A stretch of 64,000 nt of DNA from Paenibacillus tianmuensis (GTDB lineage: Bacteria > Bacillota > Bacilli > Paenibacillales > NBRC-103111). The position numbers and the translations under genes are program-made. The notes under the pieces are model-generated. The model did not search any database. It was given only the letters and a program-made list of their open reading frames with translations, and was not told the DNA's origin. Location of the stretch: assembly GCF_900100345.1 (NCBI RefSeq), contig NZ_FMTT01000007.1, forward strand, positions 52,106-116,105, given 5' to 3'. Shown here in pieces: positions 53,756 through 62,270 of this stretch; the stretch's first letter is position 1; the number at the start of each line of letters is the position of its first letter.

Positions 53756-54529
53756 ATGAGAAGAATGGGCATCGGGCTTCAGTTGTACACATTGCGGGAT
53801 GAAACCGTCGCCGATTTTCGCGGCACGTTGAGGAAAGTGGCAGAGCTTGGCTACGAGGGCGTCGAATTTGCCGGATACGGCGGTTTGGCGAAGGAAGAGC
53901 TGAGAGATTTGCTTCAGGAGCTGGGACTTAAAGCGATTGGCAGCCATGTCGGACTGCAGCAGCTGCGGGACGATCTGCAGGGCCAAATCGATTATTTAAA
54001 AACAATCGGCGGACAATATTTGATTTGTCCTTATGTGGCCGAAGAAGACCGCCGTACCGAAGAGGATTGGAAATCGTTGTTTGCTTTCCTGCAACAAAAG
54101 GGAACGGAAGTGCGCAAGCAGGGGCTTATTTTCGCTTATCACAACCATGCTTTCGAATTCGAGATGAACGTCGGCAGCTCTTATGTGTTCGATGCGATGT
54201 ACGAAACGACTTCTCCCGAAGCGGTGCAAGTGGAGATGGACGTCTGCTGGGTGCAGTTCGCCGGACAGGACCCGCTGGCCTATATTCCGAAATACGCCAG
54301 CCGGCTGCCGCTGCTGCACTTGAAAGATTTCGGCAAAGACGATAGCGGGCAAATGAAAACGCTGGAGCTCGGCTTAGGGGTCGTCGACTTGCCTAAGGTC
54401 ATCGCCGCCGCATCCGAGGCAGGGGTAGAGTGGCTCGTCGTAGAGCAGGACGTATGTCAGAAGCCTCCGCTGCAAAGCGTGGCAAACAGCTTGCAATGGG
54501 TGAAAACGAACTATCTGCAAAATATTTAA
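53756..54529 (+). CDS. Sugar phosphate isomerase/epimerase (xylose isomerase-like TIM barrel)
   Basis: A 257-residue member of the AP endonuclease 2 / xylose isomerase-like TIM-barrel family. Metal-site type motifs include LKAIGSHVGLQQL, IFAYHNHAFEFE, VEMDVCWVQFAG and PLLHLKDFGK, with glutamate, histidine and aspartate positioned as in sugar epimerases such as IolE or ketose 3-epimerases. It probably interconverts a keto sugar or inosose. ATG 53756 has AGGGAG 8 bp upstream; an in-frame GTG lies at 53747. It forms an operon with the following dehydrogenase gene (29 bp). Confidence 0.88.
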   Translation: MRRMGIGLQLYTLRDETVADFRGTLRKVAELGYEGVEFAGYGGLAKEELRDLLQELGLKAIGSHVGLQQLRDDLQGQIDYLKTIGGQYLICPYVAEEDRRTEEDWKSLFAFLQQKGTEVRKQGLIFAYHNHAFEFEMNVGSSYVFDAMYETTSPEAVQVEMDVCWVQFAGQDPLAYIPKYASRLPLLHLKDFGKDDSGQMKTLELGLGVVDLPKVIAAASEAGVEWLVVEQDVCQKPPLQSVANSLQWVKTNYLQNI

Positions 54530-54558
54530 TTTAACAAACCGAAGGAGCATTGAAATCC

Positions 54559-55578
54559 ATGAGCAAATTGAGAGTGGCCGTGATCGGCTGCGGCGCCATT
54601 TCCAAGCACCGTCATATTCCCGAGTACGCCGCAAATCCCCATGTGGAGATGGTCGCTTTTTGCGATTCGGTTAAGGAAAGAGCCGAGCATTACGCCGGAC
54701 AGCACGGAGCAAAGGCTTACACCGATTATGAAGCGCTGCTGCGCGAGGTTAAACCCGATGCGGTAAGCGTCTGCACTCCGAATGCCCTGCATGCTCCGGT
54801 ATCGATTGCCGCAGCGAAGGCCGGAGCGCATGTCTTGGTCGAAAAGCCGATGGCTGCGACGGAAGAAGAAGCGCTGGCGATGATCGAAGCGGCCAAGGAA
54901 AACGGCGTTTACTTGATGGTCGGTCACAACCAGCGGCTGATGCCTCACCATCTGAAGGCCAAGCAGATTTTGAACACAGGCGCTCTCGGCAAAGTGCTGA
55001 CGTTCCGTACCTCTTTCGGACATCCGGGACCGGAAAGCTGGAGCGTCGACAGACGGGACAGCTGGTTTTTCCGCAAGGATGAAGCGATTATGGGCGCCAT
55101 GGGCGATCTGGGCGTACATAAATCCGACTTGATCCGCTGGCTGCTCGACGATGAAGTGGCGGATGTCGCCGGCTTTATCGGCACGCTAGACAAAGCGGGA
55201 ACGGACGTAGACGATAACGCGGCCTGCGTGCTTCGCATGAAGAGCGGCGTCATCGGCACGCTTGCCGCAAGCTGGACTTATTACCAAGGCGGAGACAACA
55301 GCACGATGCTGTGGTGCGAGAACGGCGTCATGAAAATCGATACGCATCCGGACGATCAAATTATCGTGGAGCTCTGCAACGGTTCGGTCGAACGGCATAA
55401 GGTGGGCTCCATCGCCACCAACGAGAAGCAGACGGTCAGCGGCGTGATCGACGCGTTCGTGGAATCGATCGTGACGAAAACCCCACCGAGCATTTCCGGG
55501 GAAGAAGGCATGCGCTCGCTGAAAGTGATTTTGGCGGCGTTCGAATCGCAGGCTACAGGCCAGGTCGTCAGGTTGTAA
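54559..55578 (+). CDS. Gfo/Idh/MocA-family oxidoreductase
   Basis: A 339-residue NAD(P)-dependent dehydrogenase. The Rossmann start is LRVAVIGCGAISKHRHIPEYAANP; the family's EKP motif is seen in HVLVEKPMAATEEEALAMIEAA, and the active-site region in GDLGVHKSDLIRWLL (histidine). Members oxidise sugars, inositols or deoxysugars. ATG 54559 is chosen over an in-frame TTG at 54550 that is too close to AAGGAG. It pairs with the isomerase upstream; the AraC regulator is divergent. Confidence 0.92.
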   Translation: MSKLRVAVIGCGAISKHRHIPEYAANPHVEMVAFCDSVKERAEHYAGQHGAKAYTDYEALLREVKPDAVSVCTPNALHAPVSIAAAKAGAHVLVEKPMAATEEEALAMIEAAKENGVYLMVGHNQRLMPHHLKAKQILNTGALGKVLTFRTSFGHPGPESWSVDRRDSWFFRKDEAIMGAMGDLGVHKSDLIRWLLDDEVADVAGFIGTLDKAGTDVDDNAACVLRMKSGVIGTLAASWTYYQGGDNSTMLWCENGVMKIDTHPDDQIIVELCNGSVERHKVGSIATNEKQTVSGVIDAFVESIVTKTPPSISGEEGMRSLKVILAAFESQATGQVVRL

Positions 55579-55588
55579 ATGACGAAAC

Positions 55589-55624
55589 AAGGCAGTTCTT
55601 CACATTTCGAAGGACTGCCTTTTC
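55589..55624 (+). terminator. Rho-independent terminator after the oxidoreductase gene
   Basis: AAGGCAGTTCTTC pairs with GAAGGACTGCCTT (one G-T pair, 7-base loop), followed by a short T-rich end. Confidence 0.85.
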
Positions 55625-55713
55625 TCGTGGATCGATTGACATACACTTCGCCGCCGCGCAGAGATCTGGTAAGCTGGTGCAGGCCTGCGGTAATGAGGAA
55701 ATAAGACACAAGG

Positions 55714-55745
55714 CGCAGAATTGTAACAAAATCTGCGTTTTTTTT
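55714..55745 (+). terminator. Second terminator-like hairpin upstream of the bmpA-type gene
   Basis: CGCAGA (55714-55719) pairs with TCTGCG (55732-55737) around a 12-base AT-rich loop, followed by eight T residues. No gene lies between this and the preceding terminator, so it may belong to a leader transcript from further upstream. I could not match it to a known riboswitch. Confidence 0.6.
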
Positions 55746-55790
55746 GAAATTTTGTTCAGAAAGATATGGACGATGGTTAAATAAAACCTT

Positions 55791-55796
55791 TATAAT
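55791..55796 (+). promoter_or_regulatory. Probable -10 box for the nucleoside transporter operon
   Basis: A perfect TATAAT lies 62 bp before the receptor gene start. The -35 region is weak, so an activator or extended context may matter. Confidence 0.5.
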
Positions 55797-55858
55797 GGAA
55801 ATGGCTATAGAGTTTATTTTAACGCTTACATACAGATACATGGAAGGGGTAAACAAAA

Positions 55859-56917
55859 ATGAAAACATGGTTCAAATCGACGGCAGGCCTCATGCTCGCG
55901 GCTACGCTCGTCCTGAGCGGATGCGGAACGAAGCCGGCGCCGCAAGAAGCGGCTAACGGCGGCTCCAAGCCTACGGAGAGCACAGCGGGAGCCAGTAAAA
56001 AAGGGGAAAAATTTAACATCGGCATGGTTACCGACATCGGCGGCGTAAACGACAAATCGTTTAACCAAAGCGCGTGGGAAGGCTTGAACGAGCTTAAGAA
56101 AGAAACCGGCGCCAATGTGAAGTACCTGCAAAGCAAAAGCGACGCGGACTTCATTCCTCATCTCAATTCATACGTTAAAGATAAATACAATCTGGTATGG
56201 GGGATCGGGTTCCTGATGGGCGACGCCATCAAGACGGTTGCGGCGCAAAACCCGAAATCGAACTTTGCGATTATCGATAATGTTGTGGAAGGGCCAAACG
56301 TCGAATCCGTCACGTTTGCGGAACAGGAAGGAGCGTACCTGACAGGCGTCGTTGCCGGTCTGATGACGAAAACGAATAAAATCGGCTTCGTCGGCGGTCT
56401 AAAGATTCCGGTCATCGAGCGCTTCGAAGTCGGCTTCAAGGCCGGCGTCGCTGCGGTTAACCCGAATGCGAAGGTTACGATCAACTATACGGCATCTTTC
56501 GACAAGCCGGACCTTGGAAAAGCGGCGGCGGCAACGATCTACAACGACGGTGCAGACATCATTTTCCATGCGGCGGGCGCAACGGGCAACGGCGTGTTCA
56601 ACGAAGCAAAAGACCGTGTCAAAGCAGGCAAAAAAGTATGGGTCATCGGCGTGGACAAGGACCAGTCGCTTGAATTCGGCGACGATGTAACGTTGACCTC
56701 GATGGTGAAACGGGTCGACAAAGCGGTGAAGCGCGTGTCCATGGAAGTGATCGACGGCAAATTCCAAGGCGGCAAAAACATTGTTCTCGGTCTCAAAGAC
56801 GACGGCGTAGGCTTGCCGGAAACGTCCAAGAAGAACGTACCGGCCGACGTGCTGAAGAAAGTGGACGAATATAAAGAAAAGATCGTCAAAGGCGAAATCA
56901 AAATTCCGGAAAAATAA
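55859..56917 (+). CDS. BmpA/PnrA-type nucleoside-binding lipoprotein
   Basis: A 352-residue receptor of the BMP family, which binds purine nucleosides for an ABC importer. The lipobox is LVLSGCGTK (Cys22). The family marks are IGMVTDIGGVNDKSFNQSAWEGLNEL near 56-80, VWGIGFLMGDAIK, and KIGFVGGLKIPVIERFEVGFKAGV. The ribosome binding site is GGAAGGGG. It is the first gene of a four-gene operon with one double ATPase and two permeases, the order seen in nupNOPQ-type guanosine transporters of Bacillus. Confidence 0.93.
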   Translation: MKTWFKSTAGLMLAATLVLSGCGTKPAPQEAANGGSKPTESTAGASKKGEKFNIGMVTDIGGVNDKSFNQSAWEGLNELKKETGANVKYLQSKSDADFIPHLNSYVKDKYNLVWGIGFLMGDAIKTVAAQNPKSNFAIIDNVVEGPNVESVTFAEQEGAYLTGVVAGLMTKTNKIGFVGGLKIPVIERFEVGFKAGVAAVNPNAKVTINYTASFDKPDLGKAAAATIYNDGADIIFHAAGATGNGVFNEAKDRVKAGKKVWVIGVDKDQSLEFGDDVTLTSMVKRVDKAVKRVSMEVIDGKFQGGKNIVLGLKDDGVGLPETSKKNVPADVLKKVDEYKEKIVKGEIKIPEK

Positions 56918-57007
56918 ATTCCAATTCGACAAGGCTGGTGACCCACCGGCCTTGTCGTTTGATTTGCATCTGGAACGTACGTGTACATTTTGCGGGGAGG
57001 GAAGCTC

Positions 57008-58540
57008 ATGAGTTCACCCGACATGATGGTCGAGCTGCGAGGGATTACGAAGCGTTTTCCCGGCATTACGGCCAACGACTCCATCAGCTTGAAGCTGCGC
57101 AAGGGAGAGATCCATGCGCTGCTGGGCGAGAACGGAGCAGGTAAATCGACGTTGATGAACATTTTGTTCGGCCTATACCAGCCGGATGAGGGCGAGATCT
57201 GGGTTAAAGGCAGCAAAGCCGCGATCGACAGTCCGATGAAGGCGATCGAGCTGGGAATTGGTATGGTGCATCAGCACTTCAAGCTCGTACAGCCGTTCAC
57301 CGTAACGGAAAATATTATTCTCGGCAGCGAACCCCGTAAGGGCTCTTCCATCAACTATAAAGAAGCGGACGAGAAGGTTAGAAGAATCTCGGAGCAGTAC
57401 GGCCTCAAAGTCGATCCGAAAGCGAAGATCGAAGATATTTCCGTCGGCATGCAGCAGCGCGCCGAGATTTTGAAAACGCTGTATCGCGGGGCGGACATCC
57501 TGATTTTTGACGAGCCGACCGCCGTGCTGACGCCGCAAGAAATTCAAGAATTGATGGATATTATGCGACGGCTTGCCGCCGAAGGGAAATCGATCATTCT
57601 GATCACGCATAAGCTGAAGGAAATTATGGCGATAGCCGACACCTGCACGATTATCCGGCGCGGGAAGGTTATCGATTCGGTGAAGATCGCCGAATCGAAT
57701 CCACAGCAGCTTGCCGAGAAGATGGTTGGGCGCAGCGTTACGTTCAAGGTCAGTAAGACCAAGGCTTCACCCGGAGCCCCGGTGCTGCAGATCCGCGGTC
57801 TGACGGTCAAGGATAACCGGAACCTTCCCGCCCTGAAAAGCCTCTCGCTTGAGGTACGGGCTGGAGAGATTCTCGGACTCGCGGGCGTGGATGGCAACGG
57901 GCAAAGCGAGCTGATCGAAGCGCTGACGGGGCTGCGGGCTGTAGACGGCGGAGAGGTTCTACTGCAGGATAAGCCGCTGGCCAACCGTTCCCCACGGTTC
58001 ATCTCCGAGGCCGGTGTATCGCATATTCCGGAGGATAGGCATAAACACGGACTCGTGCTGGATTTCTCGATGAGCGAAAATATGGTATTGGAGACGTATT
58101 ACCAACCGAAATATAACCGCGGCGGTTTTCTGAGCGGCGAGGCGATCGACGCCCAGGCGCAGCGGCTGATCGACGAGTTCGACGTGCGTACGCCAAGCAT
58201 CTATACGAAGGCGCGCGCGCTATCCGGCGGGAACCAGCAGAAGGCGATCATCGCCCGCGAGCTGGATAAGAACCCCGAGCTGCTGATCGCAGCTCAGCCG
58301 ACTCGGGGATTGGATGTCGGCGCCATCGAATTCGTGCACCGTAAGCTGATCGAAGCCAGAGATCATGGGAAAGCCGTGCTGCTGATCTCGTTTGAACTGG
58401 ATGAGATTCGGAACGTATCCGACCGGATTGCGGTTATTCACAGCGGTCGGATTGTCGGCGAGGTGGACCCTGAAACGACGAATGAGGAAGAATTGGGGCT
58501 GCTGATGGCCGGTGGACAAGGAGAGACCGATCATGGATAA
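57008..58540 (+). CDS. Nucleoside/sugar ABC transporter ATP-binding protein (double NBD)
   Basis: A 510-residue ATPase with two fused ABC domains. The first is canonical: Walker A GENGAGKST, Walker B DILIFDEPTAVL and signature-like VGMQQRAEIL. The second has the degenerate Walker A GVDGNGQSEL usual for this carbohydrate/nucleoside class, signature LSGGNQQKAIIARE, and LLIAAQPTRGLD in place of a standard Walker B. ATG 57008 has GGGGAGGG upstream. It overlaps the next permease gene by 8 bp. Confidence 0.94.
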   Translation: MSSPDMMVELRGITKRFPGITANDSISLKLRKGEIHALLGENGAGKSTLMNILFGLYQPDEGEIWVKGSKAAIDSPMKAIELGIGMVHQHFKLVQPFTVTENIILGSEPRKGSSINYKEADEKVRRISEQYGLKVDPKAKIEDISVGMQQRAEILKTLYRGADILIFDEPTAVLTPQEIQELMDIMRRLAAEGKSIILITHKLKEIMAIADTCTIIRRGKVIDSVKIAESNPQQLAEKMVGRSVTFKVSKTKASPGAPVLQIRGLTVKDNRNLPALKSLSLEVRAGEILGLAGVDGNGQSELIEALTGLRAVDGGEVLLQDKPLANRSPRFISEAGVSHIPEDRHKHGLVLDFSMSENMVLETYYQPKYNRGGFLSGEAIDAQAQRLIDEFDVRTPSIYTKARALSGGNQQKAIIARELDKNPELLIAAQPTRGLDVGAIEFVHRKLIEARDHGKAVLLISFELDEIRNVSDRIAVIHSGRIVGEVDPETTNEEELGLLMAGGQGETDHG

Positions 58541-59609
58541 ATTGATTAAAATCATGACCAAAGACTCGGCGCTGGTCCCGTTTGTCGCGATCTTGATGGG
58601 GCTGCTTTTCGGAGCGCTGGTGATGCTGGCCGGCGGCTATAATCCGCTGACCGCCTATGGTGCGCTGGTAGGCAAGGTATTCGGGGACTCTTACGATTTC
58701 GGTGAGACAATCCGCGAGATTACTCCGCTTATTTTGACGGGACTGTCCGTCGCTTTTGCATTCCGTACCGGGTTGTTCAACATCGGCGGGGAAGGACAGT
58801 TCATGATGGGGATGACAGCAGCCTCCGTTATCGGTATCAAGCTGCAGCTGCCTTGGTTTATTCATGCGCCGCTTGCTGTCGTCGCCGGTGCGCTGATCGG
58901 GGGGATATGGGGCGCGATTGCCGGTTATTTGAAGGCAAAGCGGGGCGTTAACGAAGTTATCACCACGATTATGCTGAACTGGGTTGCGTTGTATATCTCC
59001 AACTACGTGGTCAATCAATTTCTGCTGCAGCCGGGACAGCAGCGTTCGTATCCGACGCAGGATTCGGCCACGCTCTCGATCGGCTGGCTGTCCGAATTGA
59101 TGGGCAACGCGCGGATGCACTGGGGCACGGTGATTGCCCTGGCGGCAGCAACGGTATTCTACGTGCTGCTGTGGAAGACGAGGCAAGGCTATGAGCTGCG
59201 CGCCGTCGGACACAATCCGCACGCCGCCCGCTATGCGGGAATGAACGTGAACCGCAATATCGTCAAATCGATGTTCATTAGCGGCATTTTTGCCGGGCTG
59301 GCAGGCGTCGTCGATGTGCTGGGCGTGTTCCATTATCAGACCGTGGTGGCCGCTACGCCGGGCTACGGCTTCGATGGGGTCGCAGTAGCGCTGCTGGGCG
59401 GCAACACTCCGCTGGGCGTCGTGCTGGCAGCCGTGCTGTTCGGCTCGCTTACGTACGGCTCGGCCGGGATGAGCTTCGCCGCGGATGTTCCGCCGGAAAT
59501 CATCCGCGTCGTCATCGGCTCGGTCATTTTCTTCGTAGCGACTCACGGTATCGTGCGCTGGGTGCTGCTCCCGATATACGCCAAGCGGAAAAAAGAGGAG
59601 GCGGCTTAG
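58533..59609 (+). CDS. Nucleoside ABC transporter permease (NupP-like)
   Basis: A 358-residue permease of the BPD_transp_2 (branched-chain/ribose) family with about ten helices. Typical parts are PLILTGLSVAFAFRTGLFNIGGEGQFMMGM and KAKRGVNEVITTIMLNWVALYISNYVV and the coupling loop YELRAVGHNPHAARYAGMNVNR. ATG 58533 overlaps the ATPase gene end, with GGAGAG 8 bp upstream. The next gene starts directly after its stop. Confidence 0.93.
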   Translation: MDKLIKIMTKDSALVPFVAILMGLLFGALVMLAGGYNPLTAYGALVGKVFGDSYDFGETIREITPLILTGLSVAFAFRTGLFNIGGEGQFMMGMTAASVIGIKLQLPWFIHAPLAVVAGALIGGIWGAIAGYLKAKRGVNEVITTIMLNWVALYISNYVVNQFLLQPGQQRSYPTQDSATLSIGWLSELMGNARMHWGTVIALAAATVFYVLLWKTRQGYELRAVGHNPHAARYAGMNVNRNIVKSMFISGIFAGLAGVVDVLGVFHYQTVVAATPGYGFDGVAVALLGGNTPLGVVLAAVLFGSLTYGSAGMSFAADVPPEIIRVVIGSVIFFVATHGIVRWVLLPIYAKRKKEEAA

Positions 59610-60572
59610 ATGGATGCATTGAATGTCTTCGGCGAGCTGATCAACACCACGCTGGTGTTTTCCACTGCGCTGATCTTTGCCGCCTTGGGCGGCATTTTCT
59701 CGGAGCGGTCGGGCATCGTCAATATCGGTCTGGAAGGGCTGATGGTATCCGGGGCGTTCGCCGCCGCTATCGCCACGTATTTCGCGGAGAAAGCGGGGAT
59801 GGATGGAGCGGCGCCGTGGATTGGCCTGGTGGCCGCCATTATTTTCGGGATCGCCTTCTCTCTGATTCATGCCGTGGCGACGGTAACGTTTAACGCGAAC
59901 CAAGTCGTCAGCGGTGTGGTCATCAACTTTTTGGCAGCCGGGCTTACGGTGTATCTGGTTAAAATTCTTTTCGAAGGGTCGGGGCAAACGGAAACGCTGA
60001 ATGCGGTATTTACCAAAGTGGCGATTCCGGGACTGTCTTCCATCCCGCTGATCGGCGAAGCCTTCTTCAAGGCTTATCCTACGACGTATCTGGCGCTCAT
60101 TCTGGTGGCCGTGACGTATTACGTCATCTACAAAACGCCGTTCGGCTTGCGTCTGCGATCGGTAGGGGAGCATCCGAGCGCAGCCGATACGATGGGCATC
60201 CGCGTCTCCCGTTACCGGTATATCGGCGTCATGATTAGCGGCGCGCTCGCGGGTCTTGGCGGGGCGACGATTACGCTGACGACGACGAGCAGCTTTTCGC
60301 ATAATACGATTTCCGGTCAAGGCTTTATCGCCCTCGCGGCGATGATCTTTGGTAAATGGCACCCGGTCGGCGCGTTGGGCGCCGCGCTCTTCTTCGGCTT
60401 TGCTCAGGCAATCCGCAACTTCGTGCAGCTGTTCGATTTTGCCAAAAACATTCCGATGGAGTTTCTCTTCATGCTGCCATACGTGCTGACGATTCTGGTG
60501 CTTGCCGGCGCTGTAGGCCGGGCAATACCGCCCTCCTCACTCGGCCAAACTTACGAAACCGGCAAACGATAA
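59610..60572 (+). CDS. Nucleoside ABC transporter permease (NupQ-like)
   Basis: A 320-residue second permease of the same family. It has the ALGGIFSERSGIVNIGLEGLMVSGAFAAAIATYF block near the start, FNANQVVSGVVINFLAAGLTVYLV in the middle and the loop RLRSVGEHPSAADTMGIRVSRYRYIGV. It would pair with the preceding permease. It is the last gene of the operon and is followed by a terminator. Confidence 0.93.
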   Translation: MDALNVFGELINTTLVFSTALIFAALGGIFSERSGIVNIGLEGLMVSGAFAAAIATYFAEKAGMDGAAPWIGLVAAIIFGIAFSLIHAVATVTFNANQVVSGVVINFLAAGLTVYLVKILFEGSGQTETLNAVFTKVAIPGLSSIPLIGEAFFKAYPTTYLALILVAVTYYVIYKTPFGLRLRSVGEHPSAADTMGIRVSRYRYIGVMISGALAGLGGATITLTTTSSFSHNTISGQGFIALAAMIFGKWHPVGALGAALFFGFAQAIRNFVQLFDFAKNIPMEFLFMLPYVLTILVLAGAVGRAIPPSSLGQTYETGKR

Positions 60573-60613
60573 TCTTTTTATTGCCGGATATTCACAAGGG
60601 AACCGTAAAAAAC

Positions 60614-60660
60614 AAAGTGCTTCCGCGCCGCAGGTTATGCGAACGAAGCACTTTTGTTTT
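60614..60660 (+). terminator. Rho-independent terminator after the nucleoside transporter operon
   Basis: AAAGTGCTTC (60614-60623) pairs with GAAGCACTTT (60645-60654) around a 21-base loop, followed by TGTTTTTG. It also serves the convergent nucleotidyltransferase gene. Confidence 0.75.
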
Positions 60661-60664
60661 TGTG

Positions 60665-61405
60665 TTAAGGTCCGGTTTCTTCGTCGCCCGGATCATCGCC
60701 TTCGGCATATCCTTCAACAAGAAAGCCTCCGAACGGCTCCAGCAGCTTTTGCACGAAAGCGGAAAGGGGCTCAGTGCGATCCAGTCGGTAATAAGCTTCA
60801 AGCGCTTCGTACAGCTCTTCCGCGAGGGCCGGGTCCGAATGCTTGAGGCTGCGCTGCAGCCACTTCCCGTCTCCAATCCAGAAGCCGCCGGTCCGCAGTG
60901 CGAATTCGGCGAGCATCCCGGCGAGCTTTGCCGTTATGAACAAGCCTTCGGGTCGCGAGGCGCTGCATTCCAGATCCGTCAGCGTCTCGCCGATTTCATA
61001 CCGCGCCCGGTCGAGCTCCTGAGTGGACCAGGCCGGAGGACCGGCATCGAAATCGCGCCTTGCTTCCTCGATGATGGCCGCAATGTGCTCGTAACCGCGG
61101 AGTATGACGCCTTCCGAGCACATGCGCAGCAGAGAGGGAATGGCCGATTCCACCGCCTGATCGAAAAAGTAGCGGTACGTATCTCTATTCAATACGAACG
61201 CTTCGATGACCCACCCGAAAGCCCGGTACGTTTTTCGGAATGGCCCAAATTGGGATTCGTCGAATAGGACGATATCCAGGTCCGACCCTGGCGTCGCGCC
61301 GCCTTGGACGACACTTCCGGCCAGAATGGCCGCTTCGCTTTGTGGAAAGCGCATATTCACAAACCGCTGTGCGGCTTCAAGGCCCGACAGGCTCATGGTA
61401 GGCAT
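60665..61405 (-). CDS. Nucleotidyltransferase-domain protein
   Basis: A protein of about 246 residues with a pol beta-type minimal nucleotidyltransferase motif, LAGSVVQGGATPGSDLDIVLF (GS, then DLD as metal ligands), followed by a helical C-terminal region (about 110-230) like that of kanamycin/aminoglycoside or unassigned nucleotidyltransferases. Substrate is unknown. The start is uncertain between a TTG at 61414 and ATG codons at 61405 and 61396; no strong ribosome binding site separates them. Single gene. Confidence 0.82.
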   Translation of the reverse strand: MPTMSLSGLEAAQRFVNMRFPQSEAAILAGSVVQGGATPGSDLDIVLFDESQFGPFRKTYRAFGWVIEAFVLNRDTYRYFFDQAVESAIPSLLRMCSEGVILRGYEHIAAIIEEARRDFDAGPPAWSTQELDRARYEIGETLTDLECSASRPEGLFITAKLAGMLAEFALRTGGFWIGDGKWLQRSLKHSDPALAEELYEALEAYYRLDRTEPLSAFVQKLLEPFGGFLVEGYAEGDDPGDEETGP

Positions 61406-61482
61406 CACGCTCAACTTAATTTAGGATAGTTCAACATATGCTTAAGCCAGCCTGATGTTGCTACTTTTCGTCATGACGCTCG

Positions 61483-62205
61483 TCATTTCCGGGCAATGAA
61501 CAGGGCGTGCTCCAAGTAATCGTGGTTCGCGGCAATCAGATCGTCGTGCGCAATCGACGTTTGCCAGACGGATGCATCGAGCAAAGCTCCCCGGTCCATG
61601 ACCTGATTCATATCGGGGTAGGCGATTTGGTCATCCGTAACATGCTCCCTAAAGGCCGAGCGGTCGAAAACGGTGGTCTCGGTAAAAGCGGACGCCTGAA
61701 GCAGCTCGATCCATTTTCGTTCCGTGAGCAGGTTTTTCAACTGAAAGAAGCCGGTGACCTCCCGGTAAGCCTCTTCCGTGATCGAGGGGGTCGCGATCAC
61801 CTCCCGGTCGTAAAGAATACCGCCAGGCCGGAGCACCCGGTCGTATTCGGCCAACGCCCGTCCGATGTCGGCAAAATTCGTAACCGATTCCGCGAGCACG
61901 ACGTCGAAGGTCGCGGCTTCGAACGGCAGTGCCGTGATGTCTCCTTCCACGAACCTCACGTCAAGCTGCTCGGCTTCGGCCCGGAGCTTCGCTTTGGCCA
62001 GCATGTCAGGACGAAGGTCGAGCCCTGTTATGTCAAACCCTTGTTTCGCCAGATAGCAGGACGTTCTTCCCGTACCGCATCCGACCTCCAGCACCCGGCT
62101 TCCCGCGGGCAGCGGAAAGCGGGAAAGCTGGGACATGGTGGCGGAGAAGCCGCCGGGATGTGCGCTTCCGACGCCCAAACGGGACAGCATATCCAAATAG
62201 TTCAC
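61483..62205 (-). CDS. SAM-dependent methyltransferase (class I, Methyltransf_11)
   Basis: A 240-residue class I methyltransferase. Motif I is RVLEVGCGTGRTSCYLAKQG, followed by ITGLDLRPDMLAKAKLRAE, FVEGDITALPFEAATFDVVLAESV and the post-motif RVLRPGGILYDREV. Substrate is unknown, the methyl donor being S-adenosylmethionine. The start is a GTG at 62205 with GGAAGGAG 7 bp upstream; the open frame runs much further to 62535 but without signals. It lies 65 bp after the polysaccharide deacetylase gene in the same direction. Confidence 0.9.
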   Translation of the reverse strand: MNYLDMLSRLGVGSAHPGGFSATMSQLSRFPLPAGSRVLEVGCGTGRTSCYLAKQGFDITGLDLRPDMLAKAKLRAEAEQLDVRFVEGDITALPFEAATFDVVLAESVTNFADIGRALAEYDRVLRPGGILYDREVIATPSITEEAYREVTGFFQLKNLLTERKWIELLQASAFTETTVFDRSAFREHVTDDQIAYPDMNQVMDRGALLDASVWQTSIAHDDLIAANHDYLEHALFIARK

Positions 62206-62270
62206 CGTACTGCTCCTTCCTCTTCCTAAAATACAGATCACTGTATGGTATGGAAGGGGAGGGCATTCGG

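Noticed and set aside
55640-55745. Known purine or cobalamin riboswitch upstream of the nucleoside transporter
   Set aside because: I looked for the conserved cores of these classes and found none that fits.
58434-60362. Open frame of 642 codons on the minus strand
   Set aside because: It lies opposite two clear permease genes and is Arg/His/Gln/Asp-rich with no domain, as expected of an antisense frame in GC-rich DNA.
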